From NCBI GenBank assembly GCA_013003415.1, contig JABDJR010000262.1, positions 1 through 10,118 on the forward strand: 10,118 nucleotides of DNA, read 5' to 3'. Positions 1-6,506 of the stretch are shown piece by piece. A program made the translations under genes and the position numbers. The notes below the pieces were generated by a model. It was not told the origin of the DNA, did not search any database, and worked only from the letters and a program-made list of their open reading frames with translations. This DNA is from Candidatus Eiseniibacteriota bacterium (lineage in GTDB: Bacteria; Eisenbacteria; RBG-16-71-46; JABDJR01). The number at the start of each line of letters is the position of its first letter. Positions within the stretch are counted from its first letter, which is position 1.

Positions 1-332
1 CCATCCTTCCGGTGCGGAAACCGGACCGTTGGGGTGGAGCCGATCAGGCCTTTCGAGTTCCTGACAATGAGTTCTTGGCCAAGGTCATGGAGTCTTTTGG
101 GGAACCGGTACTGTCGACCAGTGCTAACCGAAAAGGGGAGCCGCCGGCAAGATCGGGCCAGGAGCTTGAAAAAAACCTGGGAAAAACGCTGCCGTTGATC
201 ATCGATGCGGGCCCCTCACAAGCAAAAGAACCGTCCACTCTTGTGCGCTGGATAGGCGAAAAGAGCGAAATTCTAAGGGTTGGGGCATACCCCACCGAGG
301 GTCTTCTTGACCCGCCCTCTGAGGCTCCCTAG
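1..332 (+). CDS. tsaC: Threonylcarbamoyl-AMP synthase, Sua5/YrdC/TsaC family (3' part only)
   Basis: The gene enters from the left edge in an open frame (codons from base 3) and stops at TAG 330-332, so only about the last 110 residues are visible. Seen: RVPDNEF, then STSAN followed by a Gly-rich stretch, then DAGP, PSTLVRW and ILRVGA close to the end. This is the usual order of the C-terminal half of a YrdC-like domain. The family makes threonylcarbamoyl-AMP from threonine, bicarbonate and ATP in the cytoplasm, for the t6A modification of tRNAs that read ANN codons. The protein ends soon after ILRVGA, so it is the short TsaC-like form without the extra Sua5 C-terminal domain. The GTG at 12 is internal, not the true start. 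The phosphatase gene begins 10 bases downstream. Family assignment is good; the symbol (tsaC, ywlC or sua5) is a naming choice. Confidence 0.88.
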   Translation, partial: ILPVRKPDRWGGADQAFRVPDNEFLAKVMESFGEPVLSTSANRKGEPPARSGQELEKNLGKTLPLIIDAGPSQAKEPSTLVRWIGEKSEILRVGAYPTEGLLDPPSEAP

Positions 333-342
333 AATCGACAGG

Positions 343-837
343 ATGAAAAACGGATTCCACATTATTTTCCTATGCACGGGCAATATTTGCCGTAGTCCTA
401 TGGCAGAAGGCATCTTACGAGAATCACTTGATCCTCGTTGTCTGTCCGCCCCCACGAATGTTTCCTCTGCCGGCATGGCGGCGCCGGTTGGCGCAGCCGC
501 CAGCCCAAACTCAGTAACCGCATGCGCGGAAATCGGCGTCGATATCGCTTCCCATCGTGCCACCCAACTCACTCCAGACTTGGCGGATCGAGCCGATTTG
601 ATTCTTGCTATGGAGTTGCATCATCTCTATGCGGCTCGGCAGTTGGCCCCGCTCGCATCGGAAAAGATGCATTTATTGAGTCAGTTCGCGATGGGTGGAG
701 GATCACCCATGGGGGTTGATGATCCGATTGGTGGCAGTCTCGATGAGTACCGCGAGTCCATGCAGACTATTAAACATTATGTCGACCTGGCTCGTCCCAG
801 AATCGAGGAAATGATTCTTGTAAGAATGGAGGCTTAG
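343..837 (+). CDS. Low-molecular-weight protein-tyrosine phosphatase
   Basis: A 164-residue cytoplasmic phosphatase of the LMW-PTP/arsenate-reductase fold. The P-loop CTGNICRS lies at residues 11-18, with nucleophile Cys11 and phosphate-binding Arg17 and Ser18. The general-acid motif VDDPIG is at 125-130 (Asp126/Asp127 then Pro). Length is typical for the family. The frame is open back to 280, but ATG 343 puts the P-loop at the usual distance from the N terminus, so the extra 21 residues are rejected. The ribosome site before 343 is weak and translation may be coupled to the gene just upstream. Bacillus YwlE, the arginine phosphatase found in a similar gene neighbourhood, has Thr in the P-loop where this protein has Ile15. 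Ile is the residue of true tyrosine phosphatases, so pTyr is the more likely substrate (inference). Confidence 0.9.
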   Translation: MKNGFHIIFLCTGNICRSPMAEGILRESLDPRCLSAPTNVSSAGMAAPVGAAASPNSVTACAEIGVDIASHRATQLTPDLADRADLILAMELHHLYAARQLAPLASEKMHLLSQFAMGGGSPMGVDDPIGGSLDEYRESMQTIKHYVDLARPRIEEMILVRMEA

Positions 838-839
838 TT

Positions 840-1794
840 ATGGCTGCACCAAAGAGTCCCCTAGCCCGCAGTGAAAAGATTTGGTTCGACGGCGATCTGA
901 TCCCTTGGGATCAGGCACAAGTTCACGTACTCAGCCATGTGCTTCACTACGGCTCGAGTGTGTTTGAGGGGATCCGTTGCTATAACGGTAAGAATGGCCC
1001 TCAGGTCTTCCGTTTAGCCGAGCATATTGACCGCCTGTACTTCTCCGCCAAAGTCATTCGTATGGACATTCCTTACACCCCGGCCGAGTTTGCCAAGGCT
1101 TGCCGCGACACCATTGCCATCAATGAGCTCGACGAATGCTACCTACGTCCCGTGGTTTTTCGTGGTGCAGGCGCCATGGGCGTCCTGCCTAAGAATTGCC
1201 CCACCCACTGTGCGGTGGCGGTGTGGCCCTGGGGCGCCTATCTAGGAGATGAAGCCCTGACCGAGGGCATCGACATCATGATCTCCACCTGGACGAAAAT
1301 GGCGCCCAACACCATACCCTCCATGGCAAAAATCGGTGGCGCCTATGTGCTTTCGACTTTGGCTAAGATGGAAGCGGTTCGTCAGGGGTATGCCGAAGCC
1401 ATTCTGCTCGATACCAACGGACGTGTGTCTGAGGGATCGGGCGAGAACGTCTTTGCGGTTTTCGATGGTCAGCTTGTCACTACCCCGCTCAGCAATTCAA
1501 TCTTGGGTGGCATCACGCGCGACACCGTGATTGCTTTGGCAGCCGATCGAGGCATGGAGGTAGCAGACACTGAGTCGCGAGGCGCTCTACCTCGCCGATG
1601 AATTGTTTTTCACCGGTACTGCCGCTGAAATTACCCCCATCCGGTCCATTGATCGGCTTGAAGTAGGAACAGGACGACCTGGGCCGGTCACTCTAAGTTT
1701 ACAAGAACACTTCTTCGATATTCTCCGCGGCAAGAAACCCGACCGACATGGCTGGCTTACTCCCGTGGCACCGGCCAGTATCGTGGCCGAATAA
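840..1794 (+). pseudogene. ilvE: Branched-chain amino acid aminotransferase, frameshifted
   Basis: A class IV PLP aminotransferase that interconverts Leu, Ile and Val with their 2-oxo acids. It starts at ATG 840 with a good GGAGG at 828-832. Frame 1 (840-1601, 253 codons) carries WFDGDLIPWDQAQ near the N terminus, HYGSSVFEGIR (36-46), the Schiff-base Lys164 (codon 1329-1331) in MAKIGGAYVLS, EGSGENVF (198-205) and GGITRDTV (223-230). It then runs out of family sequence and stops at TGA 1599-1601. The missing tail continues in the next frame: LSREALYLADELFFTGTAAE from 1570, then PIRSIDRLEVG, GRPGPVT and GWL, to TAA 1792-1794. Joined, the pieces give about 317 residues, close to the usual 305-310. 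The tail includes phosphate- and cofactor-binding loop residues, so the 253-residue product should not be active. It could be a sequencing or assembly error or a real mutation; the otherwise clean sequence suggests an error or a very recent event. glyA follows after 31 bases. Confidence 0.85.
1563..1575 (+). other. Probable frameshift site in ilvE
   Basis: Family-like sequence in the first frame lasts to about Val-Ala-Asp (codons to 1568). Family-like sequence in the second frame (Leu-Ser-Arg-Glu) begins at 1570. The second frame has a TAG at 1561-1563, so the shift must lie after it, and it lies before the Arg-Glu codons at 1576-1581. A net +1 (one extra base), -2 or -5 change explains it. 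From memory of E. coli IlvE, where six residues separate EV from RES, a loss of five bases fits best. No slippery homopolymer or stimulatory structure is evident here. Confidence 0.7.
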
Positions 1795-1825
1795 AAACTT
1801 TTCCAAAAAGAGAGGAACGGCAAGC

Positions 1826-3067
1826 ATGTCTCTGCGCACTGGAGACCCTCACGTATTCGAAGCTGTCCAAGGCGAAATTTACCGGCAGCGCGATACGTTG
1901 GAAATGATTGCGAGCGAAAACTTTACTTCGCCGGCGGTCATGGAGGCGGTTGGTTCCGTCCTGACGAATAAGTACGCGGAGGGATACCCGGGACGTCGTT
2001 ACTACGGCGGGTGTGAGCACGCCGACACGGTCGAGAAACTTGCCCGCGAGCGGGCTAAGGAATTGTTTGGCGCCGAGTTTGCCAATGTTCAGCCTCACTC
2101 GGGGGCAACCGCAAACATGACAGCCTATTTCTCTGTGCTTGAACACGGCGACCGCATCCTTGGGATGAACCTCTCGCACGGTGGGCATCTTACCCACGGG
2201 CACAAAGTCAATTTCAGTGGGCGATTTTTTGACGTCCATCAATATGGAGTCAAAGAAAGCGACGGCCGGATTGATTACCCCGCCATGCAAGCCATGGCTC
2301 GTGAAGTCAAACCGAAACTGATCATTGCCGGAGCCAGTGCCTACCCACGCATTATCGACTTCGCCCCGTTCCAGGAGGTTGCCAAAGAAATCGGTGCTCT
2401 ATTCATGGTCGACATGGCTCACATTGCCGGTCTTGTGGCTGGTGGCGTGCACCCGAACCCGGTCGACTTTGCCGATATCGTGACCACCACAACGCATAAA
2501 ACCTTGAGAGGTCCCCGAGGGGGATTGATCTTGGCCAAGAAGACCTTTGCCAAAGATATCAACCGGGTGAACTTCCCCGGCATGCAGGGCGGGCCCCTCA
2601 TGCATGTGATCGCCGGCAAAGCGGTTTGTTTTGGCGAGGCTCTGAAGCCCGAGTTCAAGACCTATGCGGCTCAGATTGTGACCAATGCTCAAGCTCTGGC
2701 CGAAACCTTGCTCACAAAGGGTTTCCATTTGGTAAGCGGCGGGACCGACAACCACTTGGTGCTTCTCGATCTCAGATCGAAAGGGCTCACGGGTAAGGTT
2801 GCCGAAGAAGCGTTGGAACATGCAGGCATCACCGTAAACAAGAACGCGGTGCCTTTCGATCCCGAAAAGCCCATGATTACTAGTGGTGTTCGGATTGGAA
2901 CCGCTGCCTTAACCACCCGAGGAATGGGAGCGAACGAAATGAAACGCATCGGGGAGGCGATGGCCAAGGCGTTGGAAGATCCCGAAAACTTGGATCATTT
3001 GAAGCAGGTGAGGGGGGACACCAGAGCTTTGGCCAAAGAGTTTCCTCTGTATTCCGAGCTGAGTTAA
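1826..3067 (+). CDS. glyA: Serine hydroxymethyltransferase
   Basis: A 413-residue PLP enzyme (usual length about 415-420) that interconverts serine plus tetrahydrofolate with glycine plus 5,10-methylene-tetrahydrofolate, the main cytoplasmic source of one-carbon units. Seen: IASENFTSPAVMEA (28-41), NKYAEGYPGRRYYGG (48-62), QPHSGATAN (89-97), VDMAHIAGLVAGG (195-207) with cofactor-contacting Asp196 and His199, and the Schiff-base Lys225 in VTTTTHKTLRGPRGG. The C-terminal domain has SGVRIGTAALTTRG. All expected active-site blocks are present and the gene looks intact. ATG 1826 is chosen over the open extension to 1748: GAGGA at 1812-1816 sits 9 bases before it and it gives the normal N terminus. 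It follows ilvE by 31 bases. A hairpin plus T tract at 3089-3125, just past the stop, probably ends the transcript. Confidence 0.97.
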   Translation: MSLRTGDPHVFEAVQGEIYRQRDTLEMIASENFTSPAVMEAVGSVLTNKYAEGYPGRRYYGGCEHADTVEKLARERAKELFGAEFANVQPHSGATANMTAYFSVLEHGDRILGMNLSHGGHLTHGHKVNFSGRFFDVHQYGVKESDGRIDYPAMQAMAREVKPKLIIAGASAYPRIIDFAPFQEVAKEIGALFMVDMAHIAGLVAGGVHPNPVDFADIVTTTTHKTLRGPRGGLILAKKTFAKDINRVNFPGMQGGPLMHVIAGKAVCFGEALKPEFKTYAAQIVTNAQALAETLLTKGFHLVSGGTDNHLVLLDLRSKGLTGKVAEEALEHAGITVNKNAVPFDPEKPMITSGVRIGTAALTTRGMGANEMKRIGEAMAKALEDPENLDHLKQVRGDTRALAKEFPLYSELS

Positions 3068-3069
3068 AC

Positions 3070-4200
3070 ATGAATTGGTATCGCTACTGTCCCACCATTG
3101 CTTTGATGGTGGGACTTTTGCTTTTAGCTCCCATGGCCTGCTCAAACGGATCCTCGAGAGCCACCGGCTCGCTCGATGAAATCAGTTTGCCCGACGGGTT
3201 CCGAATTGAAGTGTATGCAGAAGGTATTCCCGGAGCGCGGTCCATGGCGATTGGCCCGGGAGGGACCTTATTTGTAGGAACTCGCGGACAGGGGAAGGTT
3301 TATGCCCTGCTCGATACGGATCAAGATCTCCGCATCGATGAAGTGCGTGAGTTTGCCTCCGATTTGTTTGTTCCCAATGGGGTGGCTTTTCGTGGAGCCG
3401 ATCTTTACGTAGCCGAGATCAATCGTGTACTGAAGTACGCCAATGCAGAATCTCATTTAGAAAAAGCACCGACTCCCGAAGTCATCAACGACACGTTTCC
3501 CCGAGACAAGCACCACGGTTGGAAGTTCATTCGCTTCGGACCCGACGATAAGCTCTATGTGCCGGTTGGTGCCCCCTGCAATGTGTGCGTTAAAAAAGAT
3601 GAGCGCTTCTCGTCGATTTTGAGAATGAATCCCGACGGGACAAATCTTGAAGTTTTTGCCCATGGGGTGCGTAATACGGTTGGATTCGACTGGCACCCGG
3701 AGACTCAAGAGCTCTGGTTCACCGACAACGGTAGAGACTGGTTGGGGGATGACGCCCCACCCGATGAGCTAAATCACGCACCGGTCATGGGGCTCCATTT
3801 TGGCTTCCCCTATTGTCATGGGGACGGCATTCAAGATCCCGATGTGGGACAGGGTAAGAATTGTGCGGACTACCGAAAGCCGGCCAAAAGCCTTCAAGCC
3901 CACGCGGCAGCCTTAGGAATGCGCTTTTATACAGGAGATCAGTTTCCTTCGGACTACCGGAATCAAATCTTCATTCCCGAGCACGGATCGTGGAACCGAA
4001 GCAGCAAGGTTGGTTACCGCGTCGCTCTGGTTCGAAAGCATGCCGATGGGTCGCTTAGTTATGAGCCATTTGCCACAGGTTGGCTCCGCGATGAAGAGGT
4101 TTGGGGGCGCCCCGTCGACATCGAGTTTTTGCGCGATGGATCGATGCTGGTCTCCGATGATTTCGGCGGTAAGATCTACCGGATTTGGTACGAGTCTTAG
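3070..4200 (+). CDS. PQQ-dependent sugar (sorbosone/aldose) dehydrogenase-like lipoprotein
   Basis: A 376-residue exported protein. Residues 1-24 form a signal peptide (Arg5, hydrophobic core 9-20) ending in LLLLAPMAC with Cys24 as a likely lipid anchor. Pro at -3 is unusual for a lipobox, so anchoring is likely, not certain. The mature part matches the glucose/sorbosone dehydrogenase beta-propeller family: FVPNGVAFRGADLYVAE (100-116), KHHGWKFIRFGPDDKLYVPVG (147-167, His149 a candidate catalytic His), HGVRNTVGFDWHP (198-210, Arg201 in the usual PQQ-contact motif), FTDNGRDWLGDD, PEHGSWNRS (303-311) and GRPVDIEFLRDGSMLVSDD. Cys pairs at 170/173 and 249/265 could form periplasmic disulfides. Family members oxidise aldoses with PQQ, but many homologues have no known substrate. 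ATG 3070 lies two bases after the glyA stop with a weak ribosome site, suggesting translational coupling. An in-frame ATG at 3106 would lose the charged N region and is less likely. Confidence 0.85.
   Translation: MNWYRYCPTIALMVGLLLLAPMACSNGSSRATGSLDEISLPDGFRIEVYAEGIPGARSMAIGPGGTLFVGTRGQGKVYALLDTDQDLRIDEVREFASDLFVPNGVAFRGADLYVAEINRVLKYANAESHLEKAPTPEVINDTFPRDKHHGWKFIRFGPDDKLYVPVGAPCNVCVKKDERFSSILRMNPDGTNLEVFAHGVRNTVGFDWHPETQELWFTDNGRDWLGDDAPPDELNHAPVMGLHFGFPYCHGDGIQDPDVGQGKNCADYRKPAKSLQAHAAALGMRFYTGDQFPSDYRNQIFIPEHGSWNRSSKVGYRVALVRKHADGSLSYEPFATGWLRDEEVWGRPVDIEFLRDGSMLVSDDFGGKIYRIWYES
3089..3125 (+). terminator. Intrinsic-terminator-like hairpin after glyA, inside the next gene
   Basis: A perfect 10-bp inverted repeat: GTCCCACCAT at 3089-3098, a 7-base loop at 3099-3105, and ATGGTGGGAC at 3106-3115. 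It is followed at once by TTTTGCTTTT (3116-3125). It lies 22 bases after the glyA stop codon, the normal place for a Rho-independent terminator, but also in codons 7-19 of the next gene. Structure is seen directly; terminator function is inferred. Ribosomes entering the downstream gene would cover the hairpin, so read-through could depend on translation. Confidence 0.65.
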
Positions 4201-4215
4201 AGGACCCACGAACGG

Positions 4216-4252
4216 GCTGTGATATAATTTTGCGCTGGTTTTGATATACAGC
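4216..4252. repeat. Imperfect inverted repeat spanning the putative promoter
   Basis: GCTGT(G)ATAT at 4216-4225 mirrors ATATACAGC at 4244-4252, giving nine paired bases with one bulged G (4221) and 18 bases between the arms. It surrounds the TATAAT box, so it could be an operator bound by a dimeric repressor. AT-rich half sites like these can also arise by chance. Confidence 0.3.
4220..4228 (+). promoter_or_regulatory. Extended -10 promoter element before the sugar operon
   Basis: TGATATAAT at 4220-4228 is a TGn motif joined to a perfect TATAAT (4223-4228). No good -35 hexamer is visible 16-18 bases upstream, which extended -10 promoters tolerate. Transcription would start near 4235, in the 66-base gap before the SDR gene. 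A weaker copy, TGATATACA, lies at 4242-4250 and could place a start near 4257, with a leader of about 10 bases. Function is inferred from motif and location. Confidence 0.5.
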
Positions 4253-4266
4253 ATTGACTACAAAAA

Positions 4267-5277
4267 ATGATCGGAAAGGGCGGTAGGTTCTTGGATAAAC
4301 GGATTCTTGTCACCGGCGGGGCGGGATACATCGGGTCTCATGTGACTCGGTTACTATTGGAAAAAGGCTATCGCGTTCGCGTACTCGACAAGCTTGCTTG
4401 GGGAGGGGAGTCCCTTGAAGAGTTTGCCGACAATCCCAATTTTGAGTTGTACCAAGGAGATATTCGCCACGTCGAAGATCTCGTGGGATCTCTTGAAGAT
4501 GTCTATGGCGTCATTCACCTAGCTGGCATTGTAGGCGACCCGGCCTGTGCTCTAGACCCTGACACCACCTTCTCAATCAATATTGAAGCCACTCAAGTTA
4601 TTGTCGACGTGGCCAAGTATCGCAAAGTGGAGCGATTCGTTTTCGCCTCCACTTGTAGCGTTTATGGTGCGGCCGAAGACTACTGGCTCAATGAAGGTTC
4701 GGTTCTGAACCCGGTTTCACTCTATGCCGAGACCAACCTTCAATCCGAGGAGATCATTTTTCGCGGGTTCAAAGATTCCACCACCATCCCCACTATTGTT
4801 CGATTCGGGACCATCTATGGTGCCTCGAAACGCATGCGCTTCGACTTGGTTGTGAATATCATGTCCGCCAAGGGGGCTACCGAGAACAAGGTCAAAGTGT
4901 TTGGGGGCGACCAGTGGCGGCCCAACGTACACTGCCGCGATGCCGCCCGTGCCACGATTGCCTGTCTTGAAGCCCCGGTCAAAAACGTGGCCTGGGAAAT
5001 ATTCAATGTAGGTTCCAACGATCAGAACTACCGCATCTTGGAATTGGGCGAGCTTGTTGCAGCCACCATTCCCGGTACCGAGGTGGAAGTCCTCGGAGAT
5101 AGCCCCGACAAGCGCTCCTACCGTGTCTCTTTCGACAAGATCAATCACGTGCTGGGTTTTACCTGCGAGCATAAGGTTGAAGGCGGCGTGCAGGAAATCT
5201 CCGACATGCTAAAGAATGGAACCATCCAGGATTATCAGGACGATCGTTACTACAACGTTCGCTACCTGTATCGATAA
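4267..5277 (+). CDS. NAD-dependent epimerase/dehydratase (extended SDR) with atypical active site
   Basis: A 336-residue nucleotide-sugar-type extended SDR. It has a Rossmann NAD motif GGAGYIGS (17-24), acidic Asp41 at the end of the second strand (NAD preference), GDIRH (64-68), HLAGIVGDP (84-92) and STCSVYG (128-134). The active-site tyrosine lies in SLYAETNLQSEE (Tyr153). The family norm is YxxxK, but here the fourth position after Tyr is Asn157 (AAC at 4735-4737). The C-terminal part has RFGTIYG, WRPNVHCRDAARA (217-229) and NVGS, as in sugar-nucleotide epimerases and dehydratases. The exact reaction cannot be told. Start: ATG 4267 has no clear ribosome site; TTG 4291, which begins MDKRILVTGG, follows a purine-rich GGAAAGGGCGGTAGG (4273-4287) and is a real alternative. 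It is the first gene after a likely promoter; the aminotransferase follows after 26 bases. Confidence 0.85.
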   Translation: MIGKGGRFLDKRILVTGGAGYIGSHVTRLLLEKGYRVRVLDKLAWGGESLEEFADNPNFELYQGDIRHVEDLVGSLEDVYGVIHLAGIVGDPACALDPDTTFSINIEATQVIVDVAKYRKVERFVFASTCSVYGAAEDYWLNEGSVLNPVSLYAETNLQSEEIIFRGFKDSTTIPTIVRFGTIYGASKRMRFDLVVNIMSAKGATENKVKVFGGDQWRPNVHCRDAARATIACLEAPVKNVAWEIFNVGSNDQNYRILELGELVAATIPGTEVEVLGDSPDKRSYRVSFDKINHVLGFTCEHKVEGGVQEISDMLKNGTIQDYQDDRYYNVRYLYR

Positions 5278-5303
5278 AACCCCCCTTCCCGTTCGAGGTT
5301 TAC

Positions 5304-6506
5304 ATGTCTAAAGACTCCCTAGCCACCCAAGGCGGTTCTCCGGTCCGCGAGAAGTTTCTTCCTTACGCGCTGCCCAAGACCGGAGCCGAAGAAGCCAAGG
5401 AAATGCTGGCTTCTTTGGAATCGGGTTGGATTACGACCGGTCCTAAAGTGAAGCAGCTTGAGACTGCCCTGGCGGAGTATACGGGGGCCAAAGAGGTCAT
5501 CTGCGTTAACTCTTGCACCGCGGCGTTGCACTTATGTTTGTTTGCCCTTGGCATGAAGCCTGGCGATGAGGTTATTACCACCCCGCTAACCTTTTGCAGC
5601 ACGGTCAATACGATCTTGCAAGCGGGTGGTACTCCGGTCTTGGTTGATGTTGAAGAAGATACGCTGAACATTGATCCGGTCAAAATCGAAGCCGCAATCA
5701 CCTCCAAGACGCGTGCGATTGTTCCCGTCCACTACGCAGGCCATCCCTGTGACATGGACGCTATTCGCGCGATTGCAAAGAAGCACAATCTCAAGATTAT
5801 TGAAGATGCAGCCCACGCGATTGGAACCACCTACAAAGGGAAGCAGGTTGGCTCGCTGAGCGACGCCGCCTGCTTCAGCTTCTACGCCACCAAGAACATC
5901 ACAACTGCAGAAGGTGGCGCCATTGCCACCGATGATGAAGAGCTGATCAAGTCCGCCCGCGTGAATTCTCTTCATGGCATGAGCAAAGACGCTTGGAAAC
6001 GCTATACGTCGGCCGGCTCTTGGTACTACGAAGTGGTATCGCCTGGCTTCAAGTACAACATGACCGACCTAGAAGCCGCTCTCGGGCTTCACCAGCTGCC
6101 ACGGCTGGAAGATTTCATCAGCCGACGCCAAGAGCTAGCTGCCCAGTTTGACCGTGCCTTGTCTGAAGTCGACGAGGTGAAGGCTCCGGTTTGGCGGAAA
6201 GATGAGGGACGCCACGTCTACCATCTGTATCCCATTCGCATTGACCTTCAGAAGTTGAGCTGCGATCGAGCCCAGTTCATTGAAGAACTCAAGGCGGAAA
6301 ACATCGGCACCACGGTGAACTTTATTCCCATTCACTACCATCCTTACTACCGGGACACGCTGGGTTTGAAACCCGGGTCGCTTCCGGTTGTGGAGGCTGC
6401 CTACGACGCCCTGATCTCCTTGCCGCTTTATCCCAAAATGACCGACGCGGATGGGGAAGACGTGATGCGGGCCGTGCGCAAAGTCGTTGAGGCCTATCGT
6501 CGCTAA
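5304..6506 (+). CDS. DegT/DnrJ/EryC1/StrS sugar aminotransferase, ArnB/PseC-like
   Basis: A 400-residue PLP-dependent aminotransferase that moves an amino group, usually from glutamate, onto a keto sugar nucleotide. Seen: SGWITTGPKVKQLE (40-53), NSCTAALHL (69-77), DEVITTPLTFCSTVN (88-102), EDAAHAIG (167-174, Asp168 for the pyridine nitrogen), FSFYATKNITTAEGG (191-205, Schiff-base Lys197), SLHGM and PGFKYNMTDLEAALGLHQL (247-265). The KNITTAEGG and PGFKYN blocks resemble ArnB and PseC, which aminate the C4 keto group of UDP-sugars, so a 4-amino sugar product is favoured. Substrate identity is inferred only. ATG 5304 has GAGG at 5295-5298. The stop TAA shares its last base with the ATG of the acetyltransferase gene, which suggests coupled translation and one pathway. 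Confidence 0.92.
   Translation: MSKDSLATQGGSPVREKFLPYALPKTGAEEAKEMLASLESGWITTGPKVKQLETALAEYTGAKEVICVNSCTAALHLCLFALGMKPGDEVITTPLTFCSTVNTILQAGGTPVLVDVEEDTLNIDPVKIEAAITSKTRAIVPVHYAGHPCDMDAIRAIAKKHNLKIIEDAAHAIGTTYKGKQVGSLSDAACFSFYATKNITTAEGGAIATDDEELIKSARVNSLHGMSKDAWKRYTSAGSWYYEVVSPGFKYNMTDLEAALGLHQLPRLEDFISRRQELAAQFDRALSEVDEVKAPVWRKDEGRHVYHLYPIRIDLQKLSCDRAQFIEELKAENIGTTVNFIPIHYHPYYRDTLGLKPGSLPVVEAAYDALISLPLYPKMTDADGEDVMRAVRKVVEAYRR

Noticed and set aside
1563..1601. Programmed ribosomal frameshifting in ilvE
   Set aside because: There is no slippery heptamer, internal SD at suitable spacing or downstream structure in the overlap, and the family is not known to use recoding. Mutation or sequence error is simpler.
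1603..1794. Separate small gene starting at TTG 1603
   Set aside because: Its sequence is the conserved C-terminal end of IlvE, and the same frame reads sensibly further upstream to about 1570.
1757..2290. 177-codon minus-strand open frame opposite glyA
   Set aside because: It is a shadow of the highly conserved glyA frame, with no recognisable domain or ribosome site.
4243..4252. Second -10 box TGATATACA as an independent promoter
   Set aside because: It matches the hexamer at only four of six positions and has no -35; kept only as a side note to the stronger element at 4220-4228.
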